Origin: Tausonia pullulans | Lineage: Eukaryota; Basidiomycota; Tremellomycetes; Cystofilobasidiales; Mrakiaceae | Direction of reading: 5' to 3' | Assembly (NCBI GenBank): GCA_951802195.1 | Contig: OX637638.1 | Coordinates: forward strand, 124,001-188,000 | DNA: 64,000 bases | Shown: one piece after another, positions 42,107 to 54,150 of the stretch | Numbering within the stretch: the first letter of the stretch is position 1 | Layout of the letters: each line of letters begins with the position of its first letter | Made by a program: the position numbers and the translations under genes | Notes under the pieces: generated by a model | What the model saw: the letters and a program-made list of their open reading frames with translations, nothing else | The model's database searches: none | Told to the model about the DNA's origin: nothing

Positions 42107-43393
42107 AGAGGGCAGACGGAATGGACAGCGCGTCGTGGTTTGTTGCTAGTTGGATAAGCGAAGGAGAGCCCACTCTGGAAGTCAGTCGAGGAATTCAGTC
42201 GAGGAAGTCAGTCGAGGGGGAGATCAGCGAGGGCTCGCTGTTGATCTACTATACCATTCCAATCTTCCATCATTTCGTTGGGCTTGAGAGTTCGCGTTTA
42301 CGAGGACCTGCGAGTCTGCCAACAATCTAACAGGGGGTTGGCTCGTCACGCTCTGGGTGTCCCACCCAACCACGCAGAAAAGCGGAAAGGCTAGAGGAAG
42401 AAGATCACTCGACGCCTTCTTGACGGATTCCCCCGCAGGATCGATCGACTTACGGAGCTCCATCGCCACTCCACACAAGCGTCTTTCTTCCTCGTGCCGG
42501 GGAGGGACGCATTCGACGTCAGTGTGAGCCTTGCCACGCGGAAGCCCCTTGACTCTACCGACTGAGCCGCGGTTCCCCTCGTCCTGAGCCAACCAGGCGC
42601 AGAAAGAAGAACCCTAGACAGAGGGCCCGAGGAGAGAAGCATGAAAGGTTCCGACCCGCGGGGCATGAAAGGGCATCCAGGGCAAGCGGAGCCGGGTCAG
42701 CAAAAGAGCTGCGATTCGGAGATGGCGAAGGGCCAGCCCTGAAGGCTCTCTCAGCCTCACTGACAGAGATCGGAGAGAAGAGAGAGGAGGACTGAGAGCC
42801 CGCCGGAGAGAACTGCGGCTGCTGGAGCGGGGGATGCTATCCGAGGATCTTCTGTCTCGCCTCGCCTCGCTCTGTTCCGACCCTCTATCCTCCGCATGTC
42901 TTGCCGTCCTTGCCCATGCTCTTCCCTAGATCTCACCACGACGGGAGCATTGCAGATGAGGGTTCGCGCCTCTTGGCTTGCAGGAGCGCCGCCGCGTGAC
43001 CTCTGTTCTCGAGCAGGGGCTCCGCCAGCAGAGTCGGTGCTGCTGCTGCTGGCGGGGCGAGCGCTTCTCCCTCGTCTGCCCCCTCGCTCGCCGCCCTCTC
43101 TCCATCACCATCAACCACACACACTCATCAGTCGGCCACCTCCCAGCTGCACCCTCCACCTAGGGCCACGCACCACTTCCTCCGCCCAGCCAGCTACCTG
43201 AGCCCCTGTCTCCCGTCGCTCTCGTCACCTGCTGCCCTCTCATTCGCTCGCCGCCGCCTCACGTCGTTGCTTCATCCTCCCCTACGACACCTGGACACCC
43301 CTCGCCTCGTCTGTCTGCCTCCACCTAGCCTGTTATCACATACCAACGCCCGGTTCTTCTCCCCGAACACACCCACCAATACTCTACACTCAC
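42107..43393. other. Upstream region of the GSK3 gene
   Basis: About 1.3 kb. It contains a short direct repeat (separate entry) and, from about 43040, long CT-rich sequence before the GSK3 start. A tRNA-like D-arm sequence on the minus strand at 42552-42568 does not extend into a cloverleaf. No gene is supported. Confidence 0.4.
42181..42219 (+). repeat. Three copies of a 13-bp direct repeat
   Basis: The unit (G/T)TCAGTCGAGGAA occurs three times in a row with small changes. Its function, if any, is unknown; it lies shortly after the kinase stop codon. Confidence 0.8.
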
Positions 43394-46207
43394 ATGAGCC
43401 ACGCTCCTGTCAACGGCGTCAAGATCTCCGGTCAGTCCGCTCGCTCTCGAGATGGACGGACGGACGGAGGGAGGGAGGCCTTCCCTCGTCTCCCCTTCCC
43501 CCTTCCCTTTCTCCATCCTCTCCTCCTCTCCGGGCTCGCTCACTCACTCCCGTTCCTATCCCACTCCAGGGATTGACGATCCGCAAAAGGTCATCAAGGT
43601 CGTCGGCTCGGACGGCAAGTCTGGCTCGCAGCGCGAGCTCAGCTACACCCACTGCAAGGTCGTCGGCAACGGCTCTTTTGGCGTTGTCTTCTCGGCCAAG
43701 CTCGTATCGAATGGTGGGTCTTTTCTTCTCTCTCTCTCGCTGGGTTCTGCCTGTGTTTCTATGGTGTGCGTGCGTCATAGGAAGGAAGAGGAAAAAGCCA
43801 CGCCGGGAACATGGGCCGCTCTTTCTCGCTGGACCGACCGGTCACCCGTCGGGTAGAAGAGGGAAACGACTTCTTGCCGTCGGCCTGCGTTCGCCCACAG
43901 CTCTCCTCTCCGCCCATTAACTACCCTCTCAACTCTTGAGTCCCTTTATGGACGGCTCCTTCTCTGCCGTGGGCTGTCGGCCCAAGAGGAAGGGAAGCGA
44001 GCGGATCGTCTCTCCGCCGCTCCGCCCTCTGTCCCCTCCCCCCCTTTCACCAGCTCTTCCGCTCTCTCTTCCCAGTTCCTCACCAGGCTTCACTTCAGCG
44101 CAGGCGGGGATGCCAGCCAGCCAGGGCTTTGCTCGGGTCAAGCCTGGTAGCCAGCGTCGAAGGCAGGCAGTCCTGAGAAGGGCGACCACCCGGGAGAGAC
44201 GAGATGACGACGAGGGCGCTCGCTCGCATGCGGGGAAGGCGAGGGCGAGGGAGGGAGGGACCCAGGTCATCTCCACCCCGCCTTCTCCCTCGTCTTTCCT
44301 TCGTCGTCACTCGACCCGCCGCCCTTGACACTTCATACATTCGTTGGCGGTTGCTCTCTCAGCCGTCGGCTCCTATCGGGCCGGTCGGTCTATCAGACGG
44401 ACGGTCACTTCTCGGAGGAGGCGGGCAGGCACCCGTCACCTCTCTCTCTCCTGGTTTGGCTCTCTCTTCCAACCCCGTGGGAGGACTTTTCACGGAGAGA
44501 GAGGAACGATCAGCGAGAAGAGGGGGCTCTCTCCTCTCATATCGACCGGGGTCGAGTCCCTATCTGTCTGCCGCTTCGGCCAAGCGTGCGAGCTCCTCGC
44601 CTAAGCGCGTTCAGCACGTCAAGAGAGAATGCACCGGCCACCTTTGACGGACGCTGGCGAGGGCCAAAGGATGGATGTTCCTTCCTTTGGCTCACCGGTT
44701 GGCTGCTAGAGGGAGATCAGGGATGCCTGTCTCTATCCCTCCAGCGAGCAACCCGCCTTCCCATTGTTTCCAAGCTCCGAAATGGCTGCCGTCGCGTCCC
44801 TCCCTCCCCCCCACCCCCCCTTCCCATCATAAAGATCGCGTAACTGATCTGGCTGCCTGTCATCCCGATCAGCTGAAATTCTGGAGAAGGGCGAGCACGG
44901 TAAGGATACTGTCTCCGCCGGGGAGGAGATTGCGATTAAAAAGGTTCTCCAGGACAAGCGGTTCAAGGTGGGTCGCGAAATCGTCCCGTCCCTCAGATGG
45001 TCTCGTGGCTAACCGCTTGGCGCGTCCGTTTCTCTGTAGAACCGCGAGCTCCAGATCATGCGTTCGGTCTCGCACCCCAACGTCGTCGACCTCAAGGCGT
45101 TCTTCTACTCGAATGGCGACAAGAAGGACGAGGTCTACCTCAACCTTGTCCTCGAGTACATCCCAGAGACGGTCTACCGGGCATCAAGACACTACGCCAA
45201 GCTGAAGCAGACGATGCCGATGATCCAGATCAAGGTGCGTGGGTGGTGGCGCGTCGAGCGAGCTGTTTCGCGACCAGCCCTCTCGCCTGGCCTAGACTCA
45301 CGTCTGCCTTGGTTCGACAGCTCTACATGTACCAGCTCCTCCGCTCGCTCCACTACATCCACTCGGTCGGCATCTGCCACCGCGACATCAAGCCCCAAAA
45401 CCTCCTCATCCACCCAACGACAGGCGTACTCAAGCTCATCGACTTTGGCTCGGCCAAGATCCTCGTTCCCGGGGAGCCGAACGTGTCTTACATCTGCTCG
45501 CGCTATTACCGGGCCCCCGAGCTCATTTTCGGCGCGACCAACTATTCGACGGCCATCGACGTCTGGTCCACCGGCTGTGTCATGGCCGAGCTCATGCTTG
45601 GTCAGCCTCTCTTTCCGGGCGAGTCCGGGATCGATCAGCTCGTTGAGATCATCAAGGTCCTCGGCACGCCAACGCGCGAGCAGATCAAGACGATGAACCC
45701 AAACTACATGGAGCACAAGTTCCCCTCGATCCGCAAACACCCGTTCTCAAAGGTCTTCCGGCCGAGGACCGCTCCAGACGCGATTGACCTCATCGAGAAG
45801 CTTCTCGAGTACACTCCGGGCGACCGGCTGACGGCCGTCGAGGCCATGGTCCACGTGAGTCGAATACGATCTCGACTGGCCGTCTCTCTATTTCTAACCC
45901 TTCTTCTCTCTTCCTTTCTTTCTTCAGCCCTTCTTCGACGAGCTCAAGATTGAGGGCGGCAAGCTTCCCTCTGGCCGCCAGTTCCCCCCGCTGTTCAAGC
46001 GAGTCCCTAGCTCTATTACCCTATCTCTGTATACTTCGCTGACCAACCGCTATCTACAGCTTCACCAAAGAGGAGCTCTCCCCGCGATCGGACCTCATTC
46101 CTCAGCTTGTCCCAGACTGGTGCGAGCCTGAGCTCGCGTCGCGGGGCATTGTCCTTGAGGGCTTTGTCCCCATACCGGCTGACCAGCTCCGCATTACACT
46201 TGATTGA
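43394..46207 (+). CDS. gsk3: Glycogen synthase kinase 3 (GSK3/shaggy)
   Basis: Ser/Thr kinase of the GSK3 family, a regulator of signalling, stress and cell fate. Exons: 43394-43430, 43570-43713, 44873-44967, 45040-45234, 45321-45854, 45928-45998, 46060-46207; 407 aa, about the usual length with a short N-terminus. The glycine loop is [10 protein letters not shown] and the ATP lysine lies in [18 protein letters not shown]. The catalytic loop is [14 protein letters not shown], then DFGSAK. The regulatory tyrosine is in [17 protein letters not shown], and [20 protein letters not shown] follows. The C-terminal lobe has HPFSKVFRP and ends in a variable tail. Intron 2 is 1159 nt, by far the longest intron here. 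Intron 6 starts with GC (AA|GCGAGT) instead of GT, yet its use restores LFNFTKEELS. Confidence 0.96.
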
Positions 46208-46681
46208 GGTTTGGTCTGGCTGGGGTCTCGCTCTCTCTCTTTCTATAGCTCCCTCTCTCCCTTTTTCGTCACTCGCTCCTCCGTCATCGCTTCTCTTCTT
46301 CTCTTCGTCGAAAAAAAGCGGTCTCTTTCTCACGGCGTTACGCAACTCTGTTCACTTCCCGTCTCCTCTACTTCTTTTGCTTTCCTCTCTTCACCCCATC
46401 ACGCCGCCCTTTCTCACACTCATACCTATTCGCCCACCCCCCCCGCTCCCACGCAGACACGCTCCCCCATCCTCCCTTTTAACGCCGTATTTCCCCTCCG
46501 TCGCGCGTGCTCCCTCGCTCTCATCTCGTTTCTCCTCTCTCGTCTTTTTCTCCTGAAATGTATCCCTTTTTTCCCACCTCGTTTCGACTCGAAGCACACG
46601 CAAGGCACGAGACATTCTTAAATCGTAAATCATCTCGACCCCCCCCCCCCTTCCTCCCCTCTCCAACGCCCCGCGCATGCA
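46208..46681. other. Convergent spacer with pyrimidine tracts and C-run
   Basis: About 470 bases between two convergent genes. The sequence is nearly all pyrimidine on the plus strand, with a C-run near 46639-46650. It probably represents 3' UTRs. No gene is seen. Confidence 0.5.
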
Positions 46682-49189
46682 TCAGTGCTTGCCCCCCGAG
46701 AGCGTCGGCATGCCCATGCTCGCGCGGGTTCCGTCCGACTCGTCAATGTTCTTCCAGAGCGACGTGACCGTCTTGTTCTGTTTGGAACCCTCGGAGTCAG
46801 TCACTCTCCCTTCCCTCCCCTTCTCTCTCTCTCTCTTTCTCTCTCTTTTTTTTTATCGCGAGACAACTGACCTCCGTGTAGAAATTAAGCCCGCTCGGAC
46901 CATAGAACCCCAAATCGCCTTTGAAGCTCGCCTTGTTCCCGCTCCAGGAGAACATCGGGAGGGGGACCGGGATGGGGACGTTGATCCCCAGCTGCCCCGC
47001 CTCGCACTCCTTCTCGAAGCGACGGGCGAGACCGCCGGACTTGGTGAAGAGGGAGGCACCGTTGCCGCTGCAGGATGGTGCGGGAGGGTCAGATGGGAGC
47101 GAGGAGAAAAGCAGGGGAGAGAGGCGGAAGGGGGGGGGGAAGTCAAAGGGCAAGGGAAAGAGACACGGACTAGCGATTGTTGTTGACAACCTCGATGGCC
47201 TCGTCGAAGGTAGCGACCTCGACGACGCAGAGGACGGGACCGAAGAGTTCCTGTTGGTAGGCCTCCGAGTCTGTCGGGGTACGAACGATCGTTGGGTGAA
47301 GGAAGTTGCCTTCTGGGAAGGTCGAAGGGGAGGGCGATTCGTGCCCTGAGAGGAGGAAGTCCTTCTTGGGGACTTGAGAGAGAAGCTTCTGGATTCGGTC
47401 GCGGGAGGTGGTTGAGATGAGCGGGCCGCTGTGTGTGTTTGTCGCCTTGGTCGTCAGTCCAGTACGAACGAGCACAGAGAAGGGAGGAGCGATGGAGCGT
47501 ACACTTCGACACCCTCCTCGAATCCACCGCCGACCTTGAGCTCCGAAGCGCGCTTCGCGAGCTCCGGGAGCCACTCCTTGGCCTCCCCGACGACGACGAG
47601 AACCGAAAGCGCCATACAGCGCTGACCGGCAGCGCCGAAGGCTGCGCCGAGAATCGCGGACAGCGCATGGTTCTTGTTGCTGTGGTAAGAGGGGGTGGTG
47701 AGCGTAGGTTTCTGGAGCAAGTAAGAGGGAGAAAGAAGAGACGGACGCGTCGGGAAGGAGAACGGCATGGTTCTTAGCGGCCAGGTTGGCCTGGACACGC
47801 TTGCCGTTGACTTTGACGGGGCGATGTTCAGCAAACGAAGACAACGCCCGACACGAGAGGTAGACTCACGGATGCCCTTGTTGTAGATCGCCGTCCCGGC
47901 CGTCTCGCCACCGACGAAGCTGACGCCCTTGATCCTTGGGTCCTCGAGGAGGCCGTCGACGATCTCCTTACCGCCGTGGACAATGTTGAAGACACCCGCA
48001 GGGACGCCAGCCTGCTCAGCGAGATGGGCGAGAAGGAGCGAGGCCGTGGGCGTCTGGGGGGATGGCTTAAGGATGAGTGTGTTACCTGTCAGAAGACAGA
48101 GTGGGATCGTCCAGAGCGGGATCATGGAGGGGAAGTTGAACGGAGCGATGGAGGCTTTGAGGGAAGGTTTACCTCGGTTCAGTCAGTCGCCGGACTACAG
48201 GAGGGGAGTCGAGGACAAAATGAGAAGCTCACCAAAAACTCCGAGCGGTGCTTTGCGGACGTACGTGTCCATCCCCTCGGCGACCTCGACGATCTGGCCC
48301 ATCATGCCACTGAGCGAACAGGCGCTCTCGACGACCTGGAGACCGCGGTGGACGTCCCCCATAGCATCGGCGAACGTCTTGCCCTGTTCGAGCGTGATGG
48401 ACGTCTGTGGTGATGTGAGGGTGCACGGCGGGACGGCGTCAGTCTCATTAACCGGAGGCGCGCGCGGGACCGGTTCCACGCGTGGGCGGCGGTGCGCGAC
48501 GCCATGAGAGCGAAAGAGCACAACGCACGGCGATGTCGGCCTGATGGTCTTTGATAAGCTGCTGGTATCGGAAGAGGATTTGCTGGCGGTGGAGGACCGA
48601 CGTCTGCCGCCACGTCTTGAACGCCCGCTCGGCGGATGAGATGGCCTGGTCAAGCTCGGCGAGTGTCGCATCCGGAGTGGTGGAGCGGACCGTCTGGCTG
48701 GCCTGTATTGGAGAATTGAATGAGCTGTGTGAGCGTGTCCTGCCTCTGACGCTGCTCTCGCGCATGCGATAAGGAGGGAAAGCGAGAGAGACAGCAGCGA
48801 GGGAGTGTTGTGTCGTATTCTCTTCACTCGGCCGAGCTGAATCCCACCCGAAGGCCCGCGCCTCTCCCTCTCTCCCACCCAGCCCCCGTCTCTCTCGCCT
48901 CCGCGAAGCCCACACTCACAGGGTCAATGACATCTGAGCCGCGGGCAGTCGAGGTGCTCTCGACAAAGCTATTGTCGATGAAGAGCGGTGTCTTGCCTCC
49001 GGAGAGCGAGAACGCGCCTTGGGGGTACTTGTCGGCAAGGGCGGCGGCTAGCCGGGCGTGGCCGGCGGGCGAGCTCTCGGTCCCAGGCCCAGCAGAGGCC
49101 TTGGTGGATGCAGCTGCACGGAGGCGGAGGGGTGTGGCTGCTGACCAGAGGGGGGAGACGATGCGGGAGGTAGGGATCCGTCGAAGCAT
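46682..49189 (-). CDS. Methylmalonate-semialdehyde dehydrogenase, mitochondrial
   Basis: CoA-acylating aldehyde dehydrogenase of the ALDH6 type, acting in valine and pyrimidine breakdown in the mitochondrial matrix. Minus-strand exons: 49189-48920, 48702-48529, 48404-48233, 48154-47870, 47810-47747, 47679-47503, 47428-47171, 47067-46872, 46789-46682; 567 aa. The N-terminus (MLRRIPTSRIVSP, Arg-rich) suits mitochondrial import. The substrate/NAD region reads PFNFPSMIPLWTIPLCL and TGNTLILKPSPQTP. The nucleotide motif SFVGG follows, then NGKRVQANL-AAKNHAVLLPD, as typical for this subfamily, and the catalytic cysteine in GAAGQRCMAL. QQELFGPVLCVV and INVPIPVPLPMFSWSGNKAS are also diagnostic. Several acceptors are AAG or GAG, so exon 5 and 9 starts deserve transcript support. 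Confidence 0.93.
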
Positions 49190-50428
49190 GGCTGGGTGGG
49201 AAAGTGATGGTGGTGGAGAACAGATGAGGAGAGACTCAGTGGAAGCTGAACTTGCCGCGCTGCGATCAGGCGGCCTCGATGTTCGGCCCGAGACGCGAAC
49301 CAGCCGGCGATGTGCGAAGTCAAGCGCAGGCAGTTCGATCGCTGCCCGCGGCCCTCCATTTTGGTCCTCACTCGCTCGTATCTCGGTGTACGTCGGCAGG
49401 GAGAGAGATAGAAAGAGAGAGAGAGAAGGTGCAGCAGGAGACGCTTGGCCATGTGAGCAGCTAGCTAGCGGCAGCGAGGCTGCCGCGGAACTCCTTCGGC
49501 CATCCCCTCGTTTTGCTTGTCTGTCTCTGACGTGAGGCGCTTCGCGGGCATCTGCACGACCGCAGTCTGCTTCTCAGGAGGATGGGCGACCGTCGGACGA
49601 CCTCAGAGCGTAACGAGGGTTGGTTCTGCGGTAGAATCTGCGTGTTATCCAGCGGCAGGTTGCAAAGGTGTATGCGCGACCCACGCTAGCGAGTCGAGGT
49701 GGGACGGTATTGCTGTATTCCATCAAACTACCCTCAACAGTACAATGACCGTAGTCAATGGGAGGAAGCGGAGGGGGGAGGGAAAAGCGCTATCGCGCGC
49801 GTGCCCCCGACAGAGGTGGGGACGGACAATGGAATGAGGAGGAGGGGAAGAAGAGAGGGAAAGGCATACCGAAGAAAGCGTAGATCAAAGATGGAGAGAA
49901 GAGAGAGTTGGAAGGAGGAGGGCAGAAGGAGACAACGAGAAATCCAGGAACGCACCTTCACAACGCTCCACCCCCTCCACGAACAAAACATACAGCCCCG
50001 CCATCAGCACCGCCACCGACCCAGCCAGAGACCTAGGCTGCAGTGCTTCTCAGCCGACTGCCTCGGCCGCCCTACGACCCTTCTCTCGCCCTGCCTGTGC
50101 GCGATCCTTCAACGAGCACTGCGACCATCTGGAACGACTTCCGGCTAGCTCGAGCAACCTCAGCGACGTCGCCGGCCCCAACCTTCCCGAGCATCCCCGC
50201 ATGACTGAATCTCCTGTCCCTTAAGAGGTGGAAGATGTGGGAGGGGGAATGACGATGCTGAAAAAGAGAGTGTGGCGGGAGCTCTGCGACCGGCGGACAG
50301 AGGAGGTCGCGCAGCAGTGGCGGTCAGAAGGATGCGAGAGGAGTCGATGAACAAAGTTGTGGCACGTATTTGCTGACAGAGATGAGGTTGCAGACATTGG
50401 AGAACTTCCATCGAATTAAAACGATAAT

Positions 50429-50509
50429 AATGGTGTGGTGAAGTGGCTATCATTGGTGCTTGCCATTGGCAACATGCACTAGGCCCGGGTTCAATTCCCG
50501 GCACCATTA
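50429..50509 (+). tRNA. tRNA-Gly (GCC) with a 9-nt intron
   Basis: The acceptor stem AATGGTG/CACCATT is perfectly paired. The D arm is GTGA/TCAT with loop AGTGGCTA. The anticodon stem GGTGC/GCACT encloses TTGCCA, then an inserted TTGGCAACA, then T, so the anticodon is GCC with a 9-nt intron after position 37. The T arm is CCGGG-TTCAATT-CCCGG and the discriminator is A. The TTGCCAT loop and AGTGG D loop are typical of Gly(GCC). Confidence 0.9.
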
Positions 50510-50512
50510 AGC

Positions 50513-50516
50513 TTTT
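50513..50516 (+). terminator. Pol III terminator of tRNA-Gly
   Basis: A run of four T residues just after the tRNA, a standard RNA polymerase III stop. Confidence 0.75.
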
Positions 50517-50730
50517 GCCACATGCAGCGTTGCTGTTCATCTATTTCTCACTGATTCCCCCCAGCGCTGACCTCTGAGCGCACGTTGGTACGAGCCCAGG
50601 ATCCTCCTTCGCGTATGCACGTGTCAGTCGAAAGCATGCCATTACCGCCGAGTTACTAGCCAGGTCGCGGAAGGGGCCGATCCATCATCGTCATCGTCGT
50701 CATTCGCCTTCATAGCTCCAACGAGTGCCT

Positions 50731-50753
50731 GGAGGTTGCCGGCGGCAACCTCC
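50731..50753. repeat. Perfect inverted repeat with 3-base loop
   Basis: Arms GGAGGTTGCC and GGCAACCTCC around GGC. It could form a cruciform or RNA hairpin or bind a dimeric factor. It lies in empty sequence with no gene within 1 kb except the tRNA. Confidence 0.85.
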
Positions 50754-52344
50754 TCTCTACTTTGGACCCAGAGCAAGAGGACGAACAGCTGTAGACAAGC
50801 CATCTTGTCTGTTCATACGTGGCTGGTAAGTTACCTTGCTCGACTCGAGGGAGGGTCATCATGGTCCTCTCTCATCCCTCACTTTTCCTCCTTCGTTTCG
50901 AGCCTGTCCCTTGCTGCTCCTTCGCTCTCCTATGACTTGCGTGCTCGTCGCTTTCACACTCGCCATGATCACGAGACGCATTCACGCCCGAACTCTCCAT
51001 TTGGGACACACCCCTTTGCACAACCAGCCCCGCTGGCCTGTTAAGTCCCAAACCGCACGGTGCAAGAGATCGATATAGGGCGAGGATGGCACAGCGCACG
51101 CGCACCCTGGATGGTAGATGGGTTAGGAGGAAAGTGAGACGGCGGGCGAGCGGGCGGGCAGGGCAGGCGGAGTTTGAACTTCACTCAGTACCTGTCGGCG
51201 CACGGGGGGCGACACGAGCGAGCGAGCGATCCCAGCCTCTGTCAAAGTTCCTCCTCTTTGAGAGAGCACATGGGGGAGAGTTTTTGCCGCTAGCATGCGG
51301 CCGAGGAGTCCATAACTGTGACACAGGCCCTTGATCTGGGATATACCGACACCAAGAGCATCGGTCTGGGTCGTCATCGGACGTTTTCTCAGCCTGACAG
51401 GAGATCAGCGGCGGAGCATCAAAGAAAACGAGGTCTGCGAACAGGTTCAAATGCCCCATGGGCAAGAGGGCAAGAGGGGAAGACAGAGAAGCGAACAATG
51501 CGGCAATCGCGTTCGTCCTTGTTTTACGGCGATTGACGAATTGTGAATCCACACGAACAGTCGTTTGTCTCGGACGAGAGCGACCTTCCCGTAGATCAGG
51601 GCGACATATCTCGTGATTATCGACAGCTTAGCAGGTTTGAAGAGCCAGCTTTGGGTCAGCTGTGGCGAGGGGATTTCCACCACCCTTGCAGTGAAGCCGG
51701 AGATGAGGCACAGACGTTCGAGCGAGCACCATGATTGGCGGGAGGGCTGAGAAAATAACCCCATCTTTGGCCGGCCTGTGCTGTTCGGTACCATTTCTTG
51801 TGTTCATAGTCAGCGCCGGCCGCAGGCCAAGAGGAGCTAATGGACACCGAAAATGCCGCGCCGCAATCCAAAGTGGTCTAGTTGTGCGAGACGACGGGGG
51901 AACTGACGAAACAACGTAGGTCCCACGTGGAGCGGTCATAATTAGGCTGAGCGCCTCTGAGGCTGAAGCCTGCCGTGCGCATCGTTCAAGGCCATTTGAC
52001 GCGACTAACAACAGATCACGTTTGTGGCGAGAGCGAGATGGCTAGTGTTATCCCAAGCAAACTCCGCCGAGGAACGTGTACCACCTAGTCACCTTTCTTC
52101 GATCGTGACCTGCTCGACCTGTTTGACTAACAGCAGGGTACGGGCTGACCTGGCCAGGTGCTCAGTCACCTGCCATAAAGCGTGAGTTTCGGCCCTTCTT
52201 CTTTGTTGGTTGAATCCCATCTTCATTTCTGCCTCTCGCTTTCCTCTCCTTTATTTCGTTCTTTCCTGTCCCTCTCTCCCCGGCCGTCCCTTCACCCGCC
52301 TCTTCGCATTTCCACTATCCAACCTCTTCATCTCATTCACATAA

Positions 52345-53860
52345 ATGCTCTTCCTCGCTCCCCTTCTTCCTCTCCTTGCCCTCGCCTCCCAGGCTGCCGC
52401 TGCTCCTGCCGCCGCCGCCCCCGAGGTCGTCGGACGTGGTGATATCTCTCGCAGGATCATCCTCCCCCGTCTCTCGACCGCCTCTTCCACCGTCCTTCCC
52501 TCGAGCAGCCTTGCCGAGATTACCCAATGGGCCCTCTTTTCCAGGTGTGTACCTCATTCGTTGTTACTCGCCATTCCGGCGGTCCCTACGAGTCGAGTTT
52601 TGTTCGCTAGAGCGGTTCCTGACACAATAGGTACTTGCGCTTGCAGGGCTGCTTACTGCGGCACCAACGGTGTCTTCCCCTCCACCTGGACTTGTGGACC
52701 TGCCTGCGACGCCGTCAAAGGTGTCACTGTCATCGCCACTGGTGGAAACGATGACACCATCCCGTCGTGGTATGTCGGTAAGTGGTCACTCATCCATCCT
52801 GATTGGCGCGCCCTCTCGTTCTCCAAAGCTCCGCCCGTGCTGACCTGGACGGAACGGATATTAGCCTACTCCTCGGCCCTCAAGACCATCATCGTCGCTC
52901 ACCAGGGCACCAATCCCGACTCCTTGTGGGTGCCATTATCTCAAGAGGGATCCCTAAGGCGGCACGGGGCTAACGAGCACTCCCTCTCTCCTGTTTCTGC
53001 AGCGTCTCGGTTCTCGGGGACGTGGTCTTCGTCCCCGCTCCCCTCAGCACCAAGTTCTTCCCTGGTGAGTCAGTTCATCTGTAACTTCAGATGGTCTCCC
53101 TCTGATATGTTGTATGGACCGCCACCCTCAACAGGTGCTGCCGCCGCTGGTGCTAAGGCTCACTCGGGTTCGTCCCATCTTCCGACCTGCTTCTGTCTTT
53201 TGCGTGAGACCCCGACGAATCTCATTAGTTTTCACCCTTCCCCCAGGCTTCCAAATCACACACTCTCTTACTGCCGACGCCATCCTTGCTGCTGTCAAGA
53301 CGGCCTCGACCACCTATGGCACCACCAAGAGTCAGTCTCGATCTCTGGAGTGCGCGGATGCCTACTACCCAGCTAACCATCTTCCCCTTTTCGTCTTTCA
53401 GTTGTGACCGTAGGCCACTCTCTCGGGGCCGCTCTTGCCTCTCTCGACGCTCTCATGTTCAAGCTCACCCTCCCCAACTTCACCGTCTCCGCCCGGACGC
53501 TCGCCGTCCCTCGTGTCGGCAACAGCGACTTCGTCGACTTCTTTTCGGCCAAGGTCCCCGACCAGACCCACATCACCAATCAGCAGGACCCTGTCCCCCG
53601 TCTTCCGGGCACTTTCCTCGGCTTCGAGCAGCTGCCTAGTGAGATCTGGATCGTGAGTACTCTTGGGTCAAATGCTCTTCACCTTGACCGATCGTCAGCT
53701 CACCCTCTTCATCACAAAGAACGACGCCGGCGTTTACAACGTCTGCCCCGGGACCGAGAATCTCAACTGCGCCCTCGGAATTTCGCCTCTAAAGTTCGAT
53801 CTCGGGGACCACACCGGACCCTACGGCGGAATCAAGATGGGACGTGAGAACTGCCCTTAA
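52345..53860 (+). CDS. Secreted class 3 (fungal) lipase
   Basis: Extracellular triacylglycerol lipase or related esterase of the lipase class 3 family. Exons: 52345-52544, 52647-52777, 52865-52925, 53003-53064, 53135-53167, 53247-53330, 53402-53652, 53699-53860; 327 aa, a usual size. The signal peptide is LFLAPLLPLLALASQAAA, followed by a short propeptide-like stretch. Family landmarks are AAYCGTNG, the oxyanion strand TIIVAHQGTNPDS, the nucleophile elbow VTVGHSLGAALASLDA, and the aspartate in ITNQQDPVPRLPG. The C-terminal histidine lies in the GDHTGPYGGI stretch. Cysteines near both ends suggest disulfides. The last intron is only 46 nt. It is transcribed alone, with a long empty region upstream. 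Confidence 0.92.
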
Positions 53861-54150
53861 TCGGTTCGTGCCATCGGCATCGCGCCATTGCCCCCAACCT
53901 TCCTCCTCATTATTCTCGTGGAGTATTCTCCTCCGCTCCCCCTTTAATTCAATAGGTAGTCAAACTTCTTCCCTCTTTTATTCTGTCCATTGGGTTGCGA
54001 GCATCTGCCCGCAGATTCTTTTGTATCTCCTGTGTCTCTTTGTCTCGTCTCGGTTCAGTCCTGTCTGCTCTTGCCTTCTCAGTATTTGGATTCAATAGTA
54101 GTCTTGGCTTGGACTTGATCAAACATGAAAGACATTAAATCTTAAAGTCT

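Larger units (their letters stand above)
49190..52344. other. Largest gene gap: one tRNA and a hairpin only
   Basis: About 3.1 kb. The left end is the promoter of the dehydrogenase gene. Apart from tRNA-Gly and the inverted repeat listed separately, only short unsupported frames occur on both strands (for example minus 51628-52011). The right end is CT-rich before the lipase start. No mobile-element proteins are recognisable. Confidence 0.45.

Noticed and set aside
42552-42568. tRNA A-box-like sequence on the minus strand (GGCTCAGTCGGTAGAGT)
   Set aside because: No matching acceptor stem or proper T arm can be drawn around it; possibly a decayed tRNA or chance.
46208-46680. Plus-strand Ser/Leu/Pro frames after GSK3
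   Set aside because: Pyrimidine-rich 3' UTR sequence; composition explains the frames.
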